From contig JAXEWB010000002.1 in assembly GCA_034114085.1 (NCBI GenBank), positions 1 through 64,000 on the forward strand: 64,000 nt of DNA, read 5' to 3'. Below the pieces are notes generated by a model. That model made no database searches, was not told the origin of the DNA, and saw only the letters and a list, made by a program, of their open reading frames with translations. This DNA is from Spiro-02 sp034114085. GTDB taxonomy: Bacteria > Spirochaetota > Spirochaetia > Sphaerochaetales > Sphaerochaetaceae. The position numbers were made by a program, and so were the translations under genes. Positions 43,652-50,775 of the stretch are shown here, piece by piece (the first letter of the stretch is position 1; each line of letters begins with the position of its first letter).

Positions 43652-44722
43652 CTACTTGTTGATGTTATGCTCTTCGAGATATTGAACAACAGCAAGGGCT
43701 ACTGCCTCCGCTAATTTACAAGGAACAGCATTTCCTATCTGAGTATAAATCCTTCCCTTGTTACCACAGAAAATATAGTTATCCGGGAAGGTCTGGATTT
43801 TGGCTGCTTCTTTTATTGTTATTCTTCTTAATCTAGATGGAGCTTCTTTGAAGATCGGCTTGATTTTTCCGTTCTGTAATCCTTGATGATACTCAACAAC
43901 CCAATCGCTTTCGGTTTCTCCAAAAAGGTACTCTTCATCAACAATTGGGGTTTTATTTCCTCCCATTGATGCGGGAAGGGTATTCGCATACCCATCAACA
44001 TTAATGGGGCGACCTTGACCATTGAAATACATTCCTGCATATGGCGATTTTCTCATAATTGGATTTGTCGCAAATGTGATTTTGGCCGTACACGTCTTGG
44101 GGTTGGATATTGAACCAGCCCGCCCTAGTGGTTGAAGAAGATTCCTGATAGATGGGGCTATACTCTTTTGTCGTTCGATTAATTCTTTCATATTGTATTC
44201 AAAAAAGAGATCAGAATTACCCCAGATTCCAATAAAGAAGACACGTTCTCTTTTTTGCGATACCCCATATTCGGTTGCATTAAGAATAAAAGGAACACAC
44301 GTGTAACCCATAGCATTGACCCGCTCAAAGTATTTTCTCCTAATGGGTTCCCATTTCCCCAAAATTCCTAAAGCTTTGACGTTTTCCATGACAAAAGCTT
44401 TTGGTTGCAACATCTCAACAACATCAAGAAAAGTGAAAGTCAATTTGCTCCTATTATCATCAGGAGACATCTTCCCTGCGACTGAAAAACCTTGGCAGGG
44501 CGGACCTCCAAATACAAGATCGATACCTTTATATTTGGCTATCTCATCAAATGATTTGTAAATATCTTTGTTCAGCATTGTACAAGCCGGGTGGTTCGCT
44601 TTATAGGTATCTGCAGCTTCTTTAAGGAGTTCATTGGCAAAAACGATTTTAACGCCTGCATTTTCAAATCCAACATCCATACCGCCTGCACCAGAGAAGA
44701 GAGAAACTGCTTTTATTTGCAC
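43652..44722 (-). CDS. DNA (cytosine-5)-methyltransferase
   Basis: A 356-residue modification enzyme with the C5-MTase motifs in order: I (LFSGAGGMDVGFENAG), IV with the catalytic Cys (FGGPPCQGFSVAG), VI (VMENVKAL), VIII (QKRERVFFIGI) and X (YTQIGNAVPCKLAEAVA). The target-recognition region between VIII and X gives no specificity by eye. The start is a GTG at 44722 with GAGG upstream, overlapping the AbrB-like gene by ten bases, so the two are probably co-expressed. It protects the host from the adjacent endonuclease. Confidence 0.95.
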   Translation of the reverse strand: MQIKAVSLFSGAGGMDVGFENAGVKIVFANELLKEAADTYKANHPACTMLNKDIYKSFDEIAKYKGIDLVFGGPPCQGFSVAGKMSPDDNRSKLTFTFLDVVEMLQPKAFVMENVKALGILGKWEPIRRKYFERVNAMGYTCVPFILNATEYGVSQKRERVFFIGIWGNSDLFFEYNMKELIERQKSIAPSIRNLLQPLGRAGSISNPKTCTAKITFATNPIMRKSPYAGMYFNGQGRPINVDGYANTLPASMGGNKTPIVDEEYLFGETESDWVVEYHQGLQNGKIKPIFKEAPSRLRRITIKEAAKIQTFPDNYIFCGNKGRIYTQIGNAVPCKLAEAVALAVVQYLEEHNINK

Positions 44723-44895
44723 GATTTTTCCTCATTAACTTTTAGGATAAGTGATTCATCCTCTGAATTAAGATAAATATCGAATTTGGTTTTTCCTTTT
44801 TTTGCATTTAAATTTGTCATAATTGCCTTTGGAAGACGAATCCTCATATCACCTTGTAATACATAGGTGTCAAGGTAGACATTCTGCCCATTCAT
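44713..44895 (-). CDS. AbrB/SpoVT-like small DNA-binding protein
   Basis: A 60-residue protein. The segment DMRIRLPKAIMTNLNAKKG followed by a beta-rich half (KFDIYLNSEDESLILKV) fits the swapped-hairpin AbrB/MazE-type fold found in transition-state regulators and antitoxins. AAGGAG lies nine bases before the ATG at 44895, and it overlaps the methyltransferase start. It is in the place where a controller (C) protein would be expected in a restriction-modification operon, so it may regulate that operon; it could also be an orphan antitoxin. Confidence 0.72.
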   Translation of the reverse strand: MNGQNVYLDTYVLQGDMRIRLPKAIMTNLNAKKGKTKFDIYLNSEDESLILKVNEEKSCK

Positions 44896-45064
44896 TATTG
44901 TATTCTCCTTATTTTTACGGAATAAATATAGACTATTTTTAGACTAAAATCAACCTGAAAACAGCCTTATCATCTAAATGATATCGATGAAAATGTCCAG
45001 ATATAAGAAAAACTCCGACCGTAGGACTTTGTAAGTCGATGGTTGACTTCTATTTTGGGGAATG

Positions 45065-45143
45065 GTCAGGAAAAACATATTCACAACAAAGATTGTTCAG
45101 AAGTCATGTGCAATCTTTTGTTTGTGTTTCTGGTTATCCTGAC
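45065..45143. repeat. 79-bp imperfect inverted repeat
   Basis: Arms of about 31 and 33 bases: GTCAGGA ends pair outermost, and CACAACAAAGATTG pairs with CAATCTTTTGTTTGTG inside, separated by an AT-rich internal loop, with a 15-base apical loop. It could be a small non-autonomous element, a strong transcript hairpin or a small RNA. Confidence 0.65.
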
Positions 45144-45290
45144 ATGTGATCGAATTCACGTCATCGCAAACTAGGAGGTCACTTCATCTTATTCGCTGAC
45201 TTGAGATGCTGTTTGGAGCTATTGAAAAGCAGGTAAGCTTTTCCAGTCCAAGCGCATCGCTGTAATGGTTTTGTCTGGACCGTTATCCTC

Positions 45291-45307
45291 TTTGATTTCA
45301 ATTGTTG
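45291..45307. repeat. 17-bp direct repeat, right copy
   Basis: Identical to 41554-41570. The right copy continues into GTTGCAAACAAC, a small dyad. Chance occurrence of an exact 17-mer pair in 4 kb is unlikely, though AT-rich DNA raises the odds. Confidence 0.7.
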
Positions 45308-45514
45308 CAAACAACTGTCACAGTTCAGCATAAATCCGCCATTCGGGAAATTGGTCAGCTTGTTGGGAGGACTTTCTGTCTACTGATTATTATGATCTAC
45401 TATCGCCGCCTTTTCAAGCGTTGGACATTGTATGAGACAAGTTCACCATCATTGAAGGGGCTGACGCCAAGTGCTTCCAATCAGTCGTCACTGACAAGGC
45501 GAATAGTCACGGGT

Positions 45515-45991
45515 TCAGTCATTGTCGTCCTTGGAGCTTTCTATCTGTCCGATGATGTTGGCGTCGGTCTTCAGCGGAATGATCTTGCGGATGAACGGCT
45601 GGACGCCGAAGAATGTCTTCTCGAAATCTGCCTCGCTTTCTTTGAGCGCCGCCTGCCACGCAGCGCCGAAGCCAGGCGAATTGATCGTCAGCCGGTCGGC
45701 CGCCTGCTGATAGACATGGAGCCTGGTGACTTCTTTCCTGCCCGGTTTCTGGGCATAGGTCCTGAGGCTGATCCGCAGGTTCTCGTTCTGTTGCTTGAGA
45801 TCCGCGACCTCGGTCTTGAGCTTGGAGAGCCCTTCGCTCTCCAGGTCCATCCTGTCCGTGATCATCGCCTTGAGCCTGGCGATCTCCTTCTGGGAATCCT
45901 TCGATTCCTTCTGGCGTTTTGCGGTGAGCCAAATGGCTATGATTATGGCAACGGCGAGTCCAATACCCAATCCGATAAGCAGCTGCTGCAT
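45515..45991 (-). CDS. Membrane-anchored coiled-coil hypothetical protein
   Basis: 158 residues: an N-terminal transmembrane helix (LLIGLGIGLAVAIIIAIWL), then a coiled coil (about 25-85; KEIARLKAMITDRMDLESEGLSKLK), and a small C-terminal globular part (AWQAALKESEADFEKTFFGVQPF). GGGGGA precedes the ATG at 45991. Function unknown; the layout is that of a division- or envelope-linked scaffold such as DUF1043/YhcB-like proteins, but no family is claimed. Confidence 0.72.
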   Translation of the reverse strand: MQQLLIGLGIGLAVAIIIAIWLTAKRQKESKDSQKEIARLKAMITDRMDLESEGLSKLKTEVADLKQQNENLRISLRTYAQKPGRKEVTRLHVYQQAADRLTINSPGFGAAWQAALKESEADFEKTFFGVQPFIRKIIPLKTDANIIGQIESSKDDND

Positions 45992-46101
45992 GGTGTGTCC
46001 CCCTGCGAACGAGTTTACAAGCTAAAATACACTATACCATAGCCAAAGGCAATCGGACAACAGGAATGAAAACAACAGGAATTTGCTTGAGGTGCATAGA
46101 A

Positions 46102-46130
46102 AAAGGCCGGTATCAGCCGGCCTTTCCCGA
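46102..46130 (-). terminator. Intrinsic terminator of the threonine-synthase-like gene
   Basis: AAAGGCCGG and CCGGCCTTT form the stem around TATCAG (read on the plus strand), and TTTTTC follows on the minus strand. Confidence 0.88.
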
Positions 46131-46149
46131 TACTGTATCGTAAAAGTAA

Positions 46150-47373
46150 TCAGGAGAAACGTCTTTCCACTGCCTCCACGGAGTTTTCGATGGGGGCGGG
46201 GATCGAAACCCTCCCGTCGAAGACCGCCATGTCCTTGAACCCCGTGCCTGTGAGCAATGCGCAGACTGAAACATTCTCGCCAAAACGTTCTTTGAGCATT
46301 TCGCTATCCTTGCGAAGCCCCGCCCAAGCGCAAGCCGCCGCCGGTTCTACGAATATGCCGGCCTCGCGGGTCAGCTCCAGCTGTGCGTCGAGGATTTCTT
46401 CGTCGGTGACTTCCGTCGCCCAGCCTTCGCTCTCCTTGATATAGCGAACCGCCATGCGCCCATTCGCCGGGCTTGCGACCGAAATGCTGTCCGCCCTGGT
46501 CGTCGCCGCGTCGAGCGCAGAATAGTCGCCGGTTCGCCAAGCATGGCTGATTGCGTTGCTGCCTGTACTTTGCGCACAGACGATATGCGGCAGCCGGTCG
46601 ATCAGCCCCGCTTCCTTCAAGTCATAGAACCCCTTGAACACACCGGCATAGATACAGCCGTCTCCAACCGGAACGTACATGACGTCGGGAGCCTTTCGTC
46701 CAAGCTGTTCGAACAGTTCAATGGATATGCTCTTCTTGCCCTCGATCGTCATCGGGTTGTAGGCGGTGTTCCTGTTGATTCCCCCAAAGCGTTCGGTATA
46801 GGCGATTGAAAGTGCGAAGGCATCGTCATACGTTCCCTTGACGGGGACGACGGTAGCGCCGTACAGCACGCTCTGCATCAGCTTGTTGACAGGGGCGGTC
46901 GAGGGGACGAATAGGATGATTTCAAGTCCATATGCCGCTCCTGCGCAGGACATCGCCGCCCCTGCGTTGCCGGTGGATGCCAGCGCGATCCTGTTTTCGC
47001 CATGGGCGATCGCCTGAGCCGCGACCAGTTGGCTCGCCCGGTCCTTGAATGAACCGGAGGGGAGCGCGTTGTCCAGCTTGCACAGGACGTTGTTTAGCCC
47101 GTATTTCTTTGCTAGGCGGGCAGGCCGTGCTATTGGTGTATTTCCTACTGGATATACTTCCTTATTCGGAACTGTATACGGAAAAAAATCGTACATAGTT
47201 ACATGTTCTTTCGTTGCGATCCGGGCAAGGTCTTCTTTGTTCAGCCTAACAATCAGGTTTCCCTTCTGAAATTTCCCCGGCTCATTGAGCCGACTGCATT
47301 CGGGACATTGATACATGACCTCGTCGGTCTGGAACTCTCCGCCACAATCACTGCAAACATAGGTAAAACGCAT
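46150..47373 (-). CDS. Threonine-synthase-like PLP-dependent enzyme with N-terminal zinc ribbon
   Basis: Fold-type II PLP enzyme of 407 residues. The N terminus has a rubredoxin-like zinc ribbon (CSDCGG...YQCPEC). The PLP lysine is in ALPSGSFKDRASQ, the phosphate-binding loop in LASTGNAGAAMS and the C-terminal serine-type loop in LLTGTGFKD. This fits bacterial threonine synthases of the short type, but homologues of this subgroup also act on other amino acids, and no homoserine kinase is adjacent. It lies 115 bases downstream of a second PLP enzyme on the same strand, with a hairpin between them. Confidence 0.82.
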   Translation of the reverse strand: MRFTYVCSDCGGEFQTDEVMYQCPECSRLNEPGKFQKGNLIVRLNKEDLARIATKEHVTMYDFFPYTVPNKEVYPVGNTPIARPARLAKKYGLNNVLCKLDNALPSGSFKDRASQLVAAQAIAHGENRIALASTGNAGAAMSCAGAAYGLEIILFVPSTAPVNKLMQSVLYGATVVPVKGTYDDAFALSIAYTERFGGINRNTAYNPMTIEGKKSISIELFEQLGRKAPDVMYVPVGDGCIYAGVFKGFYDLKEAGLIDRLPHIVCAQSTGSNAISHAWRTGDYSALDAATTRADSISVASPANGRMAVRYIKESEGWATEVTDEEILDAQLELTREAGIFVEPAAACAWAGLRKDSEMLKERFGENVSVCALLTGTGFKDMAVFDGRVSIPAPIENSVEAVERRFS

Positions 47374-47427
47374 ACATGCCTCATTCGGTCACTGATTGAC
47401 CTGATGGTTCTGAAGACTCAGATACAA

Positions 47428-47474
47428 AGAAAGGGCTGCCCGCTCGTCCGTTCGATGTCGCGACAGCCCTTTCC
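47428..47474 (-). terminator. Hairpin between the two PLP-enzyme genes
   Basis: AAAGGGCTG (47430-47438) pairs with CAGCCCTTT (47464-47472) around a 25-base loop. On the minus strand the 3' arm is followed by CTTTG only, so termination may be partial. Confidence 0.6.
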
Positions 47475-47488
47475 TTTCGTCCGTCCGC

Positions 47489-48958
47489 CTATTTGACTAG
47501 GCCGACTTCCTTGTTGAACGCTTCGATGAGTTCATCGATTTTCGCCGCCATGGCCGGCAGTTGCTTCCAGTAGCTGCGGTCGTACCACTGTGCGTTGATC
47601 TCATCATAGGTCTTGCCCTGCTGCTCGACCCACGTATAGTACTTGAGGTTGTGGATCCGCAGCCGGTCATAGTACCCAAGCTCCAGCGCATTGTCGATGC
47701 CTTGATGGAGCAATGCCGCGGCGTGGACGCGCGCGGCTTCCATCAGGTCGAACTTGCCCTGTCGCTCTTCGAGTTCCGCGAGGCGGGACTTGTACATGAC
47801 GGAGCTGTCAGTGAGGATGGTGAATACCACGTCATCTTCATCCATCTCATAGTATTTCGCCATCTTGATTGCGCTGAGCATGTTGCCGATGCCACTGATG
47901 CCGAACAGCTGGAGATTCTCGATGTCATGTTCGCTGATTCCGATCTGCTTGAGATATTGAATACCGGCCGGTTCATTGAAGAGCCGGTAGATGTCCATGC
48001 AGTCCTGGTCGTCGATGGAACAGATCATGTCGGTGTTCTTTACGTTGTGGATCCAAGGTACGTGCTTGTCTCCGATGCCCTCGATGCGATGCCCGCCGAA
48101 ACCATTGCGAAGGAGCGTGGGGCACTGCAAGGCTTCGCCGGCGGCGATTTTGATATGGGGGTAGACGTCTTTGAGATGATCTCCTGCCGCCAGTGTTCCG
48201 CCACTACCGGTGGAAGATGCGTAACCTCGGACATTTTCAGGTTTTACGCCGAGCTTGTTCAGGACTTCGATCATGGCGCCGCCGGTTACGGTATAGTGCC
48301 ACAGATAATTTTCAAACTGCTCGAACTGGTTGAAGATGACGATATGCTTGCCGCGTTCGGCGTCAAGCTCGTGGCATTTGTCGAAGATCTCCTTGACGTT
48401 CGATTCACAGCCGGGAGTGGCGATGATTTCTCCCGCCACGGTTTTCAACCAGTTGAAACGCTCCTGGCTCATGTCCTCTGGAAGTATCGCGATGGACTTG
48501 CAGCCGAGCAAGGCGCTGTTGTAGGCGCCACCACGGCAGTAGTTGCCGGTGGAGGGCCAGACGGCCTGCTGTTCAACGGCGTCAAAATTGCCAGTAACGA
48601 GCGCAGGAGCGAGGCAGGCATATGTCGCGCCGACCTTGTGGACGCCGCATGGGAACCATTTGCCGGCCAATGCAAGGATTCTGGCCTTCGTTCCGGTAAT
48701 GGAACGGGGGATCTCGATGTAGTTGACGCCGCCGAATTTACCGCCTTTCTCGACCGGTTCGTTATGCCAGGTGATACGGAACAGGTTCACGGGGTTGACA
48801 TCCCACAGACCGGTTTTGGCAAGCTTGTCTTTGATTTGGGCGGGAACGGTAGACGGATCGACCATCTGTTTGAAAGTCGGCAGTACGATGCCGCGCTCTC
48901 TACAGCGCTCGATGTTCTTTTTCCGGACTTCCGGGTGCATGCTTAGATTAATCAACAT
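47489..48958 (-). CDS. PLP-dependent enzyme of the cysteine-synthase/tryptophan-synthase-beta superfamily
   Basis: A 489-residue fold-type II PLP protein. The PLP lysine is in WFPCGVHKVGATYACLAP, the substrate loop in WPSTGNYCRGGAYN, and a glycine-rich phosphate loop in SSTGSGGTLAAGDHL. It belongs to an uncharacterised subgroup often labelled only as a PLP-dependent protein, distinct from diaminopropionate ammonia-lyase (YgeX), which fills the PLP slot in the E. coli selenium cluster. The ATG at 48958 has GGAGG seven bases upstream; the frame runs on to 49207 but that extension is AT-rich and unlike protein. The reaction is not known; elimination on an amino acid substrate is likely from the fold. 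Confidence 0.82.
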   Translation of the reverse strand: MLINLSMHPEVRKKNIERCRERGIVLPTFKQMVDPSTVPAQIKDKLAKTGLWDVNPVNLFRITWHNEPVEKGGKFGGVNYIEIPRSITGTKARILALAGKWFPCGVHKVGATYACLAPALVTGNFDAVEQQAVWPSTGNYCRGGAYNSALLGCKSIAILPEDMSQERFNWLKTVAGEIIATPGCESNVKEIFDKCHELDAERGKHIVIFNQFEQFENYLWHYTVTGGAMIEVLNKLGVKPENVRGYASSTGSGGTLAAGDHLKDVYPHIKIAAGEALQCPTLLRNGFGGHRIEGIGDKHVPWIHNVKNTDMICSIDDQDCMDIYRLFNEPAGIQYLKQIGISEHDIENLQLFGISGIGNMLSAIKMAKYYEMDEDDVVFTILTDSSVMYKSRLAELEERQGKFDLMEAARVHAAALLHQGIDNALELGYYDRLRIHNLKYYTWVEQQGKTYDEINAQWYDRSYWKQLPAMAAKIDELIEAFNKEVGLVK

Positions 48959-49678
48959 GAATGTGCCTCCATTGCGAACAATGACAATCGCAGGATCAGG
49001 ATACGGAAACGACCGAACCATATAACCACAGTTTGTCGTTTCAACACGATCAGTATTATCTGCAATTGTAAAATTGTAAAGAGGAAAATACGCTAAAATG
49101 AGTTTTTGTATTTTAAAATTGCGTAATTCATCATTTATATAGATATTAATTGAATGTTTTTGCATTCTGTCCATTTGGATGACAATTTTGTATCCTGTCG
49201 TTTGCATGCTTTTCAGGCCTCCGCATGCATCGGATTGCTCCCGCCGTCCCTGGCGGCGCCTTGCCTGTTGCGCCAGTGGAAGGTGCGCTGGGGATGGTGG
49301 GGAACGGCCGGCATGCCGTCGAGACAGGCCGCGTTCTGTTGCCCGGTCCGTCCTGTTCCCCGTCGTGTGGCCATATGCGGATGAATTTTGATGTCGTCAC
49401 CGGCTGTCAGGGCACTATTCATAGAGTGCGGGCATGTGCTGTCCTCCACCTTCCTGATATCCGCTGGAACGACGGAATGTCCTGTTCAGGAGGCTTCTCC
49501 TTCCGGATTATACCGAAAGTTTCCACTGGAAGAAAGTTGCTGATTCGGCGAGCGTTATTAGCATTGAAAATTTGGATAAAAAAACTACTTATGCACAAAA
49601 ATGATAACCCCTTCCAGACGGGAGATTGAAACGCGGGCTTTCCGGTTTTGAGCTGGTTTTGGGCCGTTTTTCCCGGGG
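48959..49678. other. Gene-free stretch between PLP enzyme and DUF3320-like gene
   Basis: About 720 bases. The part to 49150 is AT-rich and looks like a promoter region of the PLP gene. 49190-49470 is GC-rich with several overlapping open frames on both strands, none with a convincing ribosome site or protein-like sequence. A lone GGGAGATTGAAACG at about 49619 resembles the end of a CRISPR repeat but is not repeated. Nothing else is recognised. Confidence 0.45.
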
Positions 49679-50269
49679 CTACTCCGAAGGCAATGCGATT
49701 CTGCCGTTCCCGCTGCGGATGAGCATGCCCGTGGCAAGACCCTCGTTCAATGCTTCATCGAGAATCGCCCTGACGCTCGCCCCTTTCCGTTGATACCCCA
49801 AAAGCTGTGCGGCCTTGGCGAAAAGTGCGTTCTTCGGAATGAACCTCATGTCGCATTGTTCCAAGGCGTCCACGAGCGCGTAGACCACTTCGCAGACGGG
49901 AATCTGGTAGCTGTAGCGTTTGCAGTCTTCATCGCAATATCTGTAGCCGGTGTAGCCGAAGGCGTATCGGCCGCTCCTCGACCCTGCGTCCCGCTGCCAG
50001 TAGACAGTCCCTTCCGCCTGTGTCGTCGTCGGAAAATTCATTCCGGCGAGCAACGCCTCGAATTTCTCCCGAAGCCGACGTCCGAGCTGTTGCATCCCAT
50101 ACGAATTGATCAGCCGTTTCGCGAGTACCGCCTGCATGACCGGCCCTTCAGCATCCACGATGGTCTCGATGCGGGCGCGGATATCATCGTCCAGCTCTCC
50201 GCCAATGAATTGTTCTGGAGTAATGGGGACGGTTTCAAGGACCGTCTCAGTGTAGTTCATGCGTTTCAT
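49679..50269 (-). CDS. Stand-alone DUF3320-like domain protein
   Basis: 196 residues. The segment IETIVDAEGPVMQAVLAKRLINSYGMQQLGRRLREKFEALL and the following strand YWQRDAGSRSG resemble the DUF3320 domain that usually forms the C terminus of very large DUF4011-type SF1 helicases. The middle part (TGYRYCDEDCKRYSYQIPVCEVVYALVDALEQ) and the end (ASVRAILDEALNEGLATGMLIRSGNGRI) are consistent with a winged-helix-like domain. No helicase lies next to it, so it is either a trimmed remnant or an independent small protein. The start is ATG 50269 or 50275. Confidence 0.65.
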   Translation of the reverse strand: MKRMNYTETVLETVPITPEQFIGGELDDDIRARIETIVDAEGPVMQAVLAKRLINSYGMQQLGRRLREKFEALLAGMNFPTTTQAEGTVYWQRDAGSRSGRYAFGYTGYRYCDEDCKRYSYQIPVCEVVYALVDALEQCDMRFIPKNALFAKAAQLLGYQRKGASVRAILDEALNEGLATGMLIRSGNGRIALPSE

Positions 50270-50642
50270 GTCCATACCTATCCACCCTACAAGGATTTGC
50301 TACAAGTATACGACTGTGTTGCACGCATACCAAGCCTTTTTTTGCGTTTTGTCGGTTTTTCCAATATGGCCCTGCATAAGTCCGTTCATTCCGTCCGCGG
50401 GTTCAACCCATGCTTTCCATGGCTGAAGAATGAATATAAGCCGTTGAAGTCCAGATGGGTGTAAGATGATTTGAATTAGTTAGGTTTACCGAACTTTTTT
50501 GATTGAGTTTTGCGGTATTCATTTTTGTTTATATGATGAATTGCTGTAAGTAATACTATTGAAACATATGGAATGCTTGAGAATGTACTGCCCTGTTTTT
50601 TTGTGTAATGGATAAAATTGTTGCAAACTGTTGCAAAAATAG
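50270..50642. other. Upstream region of the ygfK operon
   Basis: About 370 bases, AT-rich from 50470 on. It contains near-direct repeats TGTTGCAAAC and TGTTGCAAAA at about 50617-50638, immediately upstream of the -35 box, which look like an activator or repressor site. No riboswitch is recognised. Confidence 0.5.
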
Positions 50643-50670
50643 TTGACTTCTGACGATTCTCCTTTACAAT
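50643..50670 (+). promoter_or_regulatory. Sigma-70-type promoter of the purine-catabolism operon
   Basis: TTGACT (50643-50648) and TACAAT (50665-50670) are 16 bases apart, close to consensus. The tandem TGTTGCAAA elements lie just upstream. Transcription would start near 50677, about 100 bases before ygfK. Confidence 0.72.
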
Positions 50671-50775
50671 GAAGGTGAGGTTCGCCAGTATACCCGGAAG
50701 AGTGCGTTCATGGGTTTCGGCGGTCTCCTCGTGCCCGTGCGGGGCGCGAACCACTGCTTCATCCAAGGAGTGAGT

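Larger units (their letters stand above)
44896..45514. other. Gene-free region at the right end of the restriction cassette
   Basis: About 620 bases without a supported gene. It holds the probable promoter of the AbrB-like/methyltransferase operon, a 79-bp imperfect inverted repeat (45065-45143), and the right 17-bp direct repeat (45291-45307). Base composition returns to the chromosomal average after about 45310. No intact transposase or integrase frame is present. Confidence 0.6.

Noticed and set aside
45302..45515. Possible transposase remnant at the cassette edge
   Set aside because: Frames here show no transposase motif and are broken by stops.
49610..49640. GATTGAAAC-like sequence recalling a CRISPR repeat end
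   Set aside because: Single copy; no spacers or second repeat and no cas genes.
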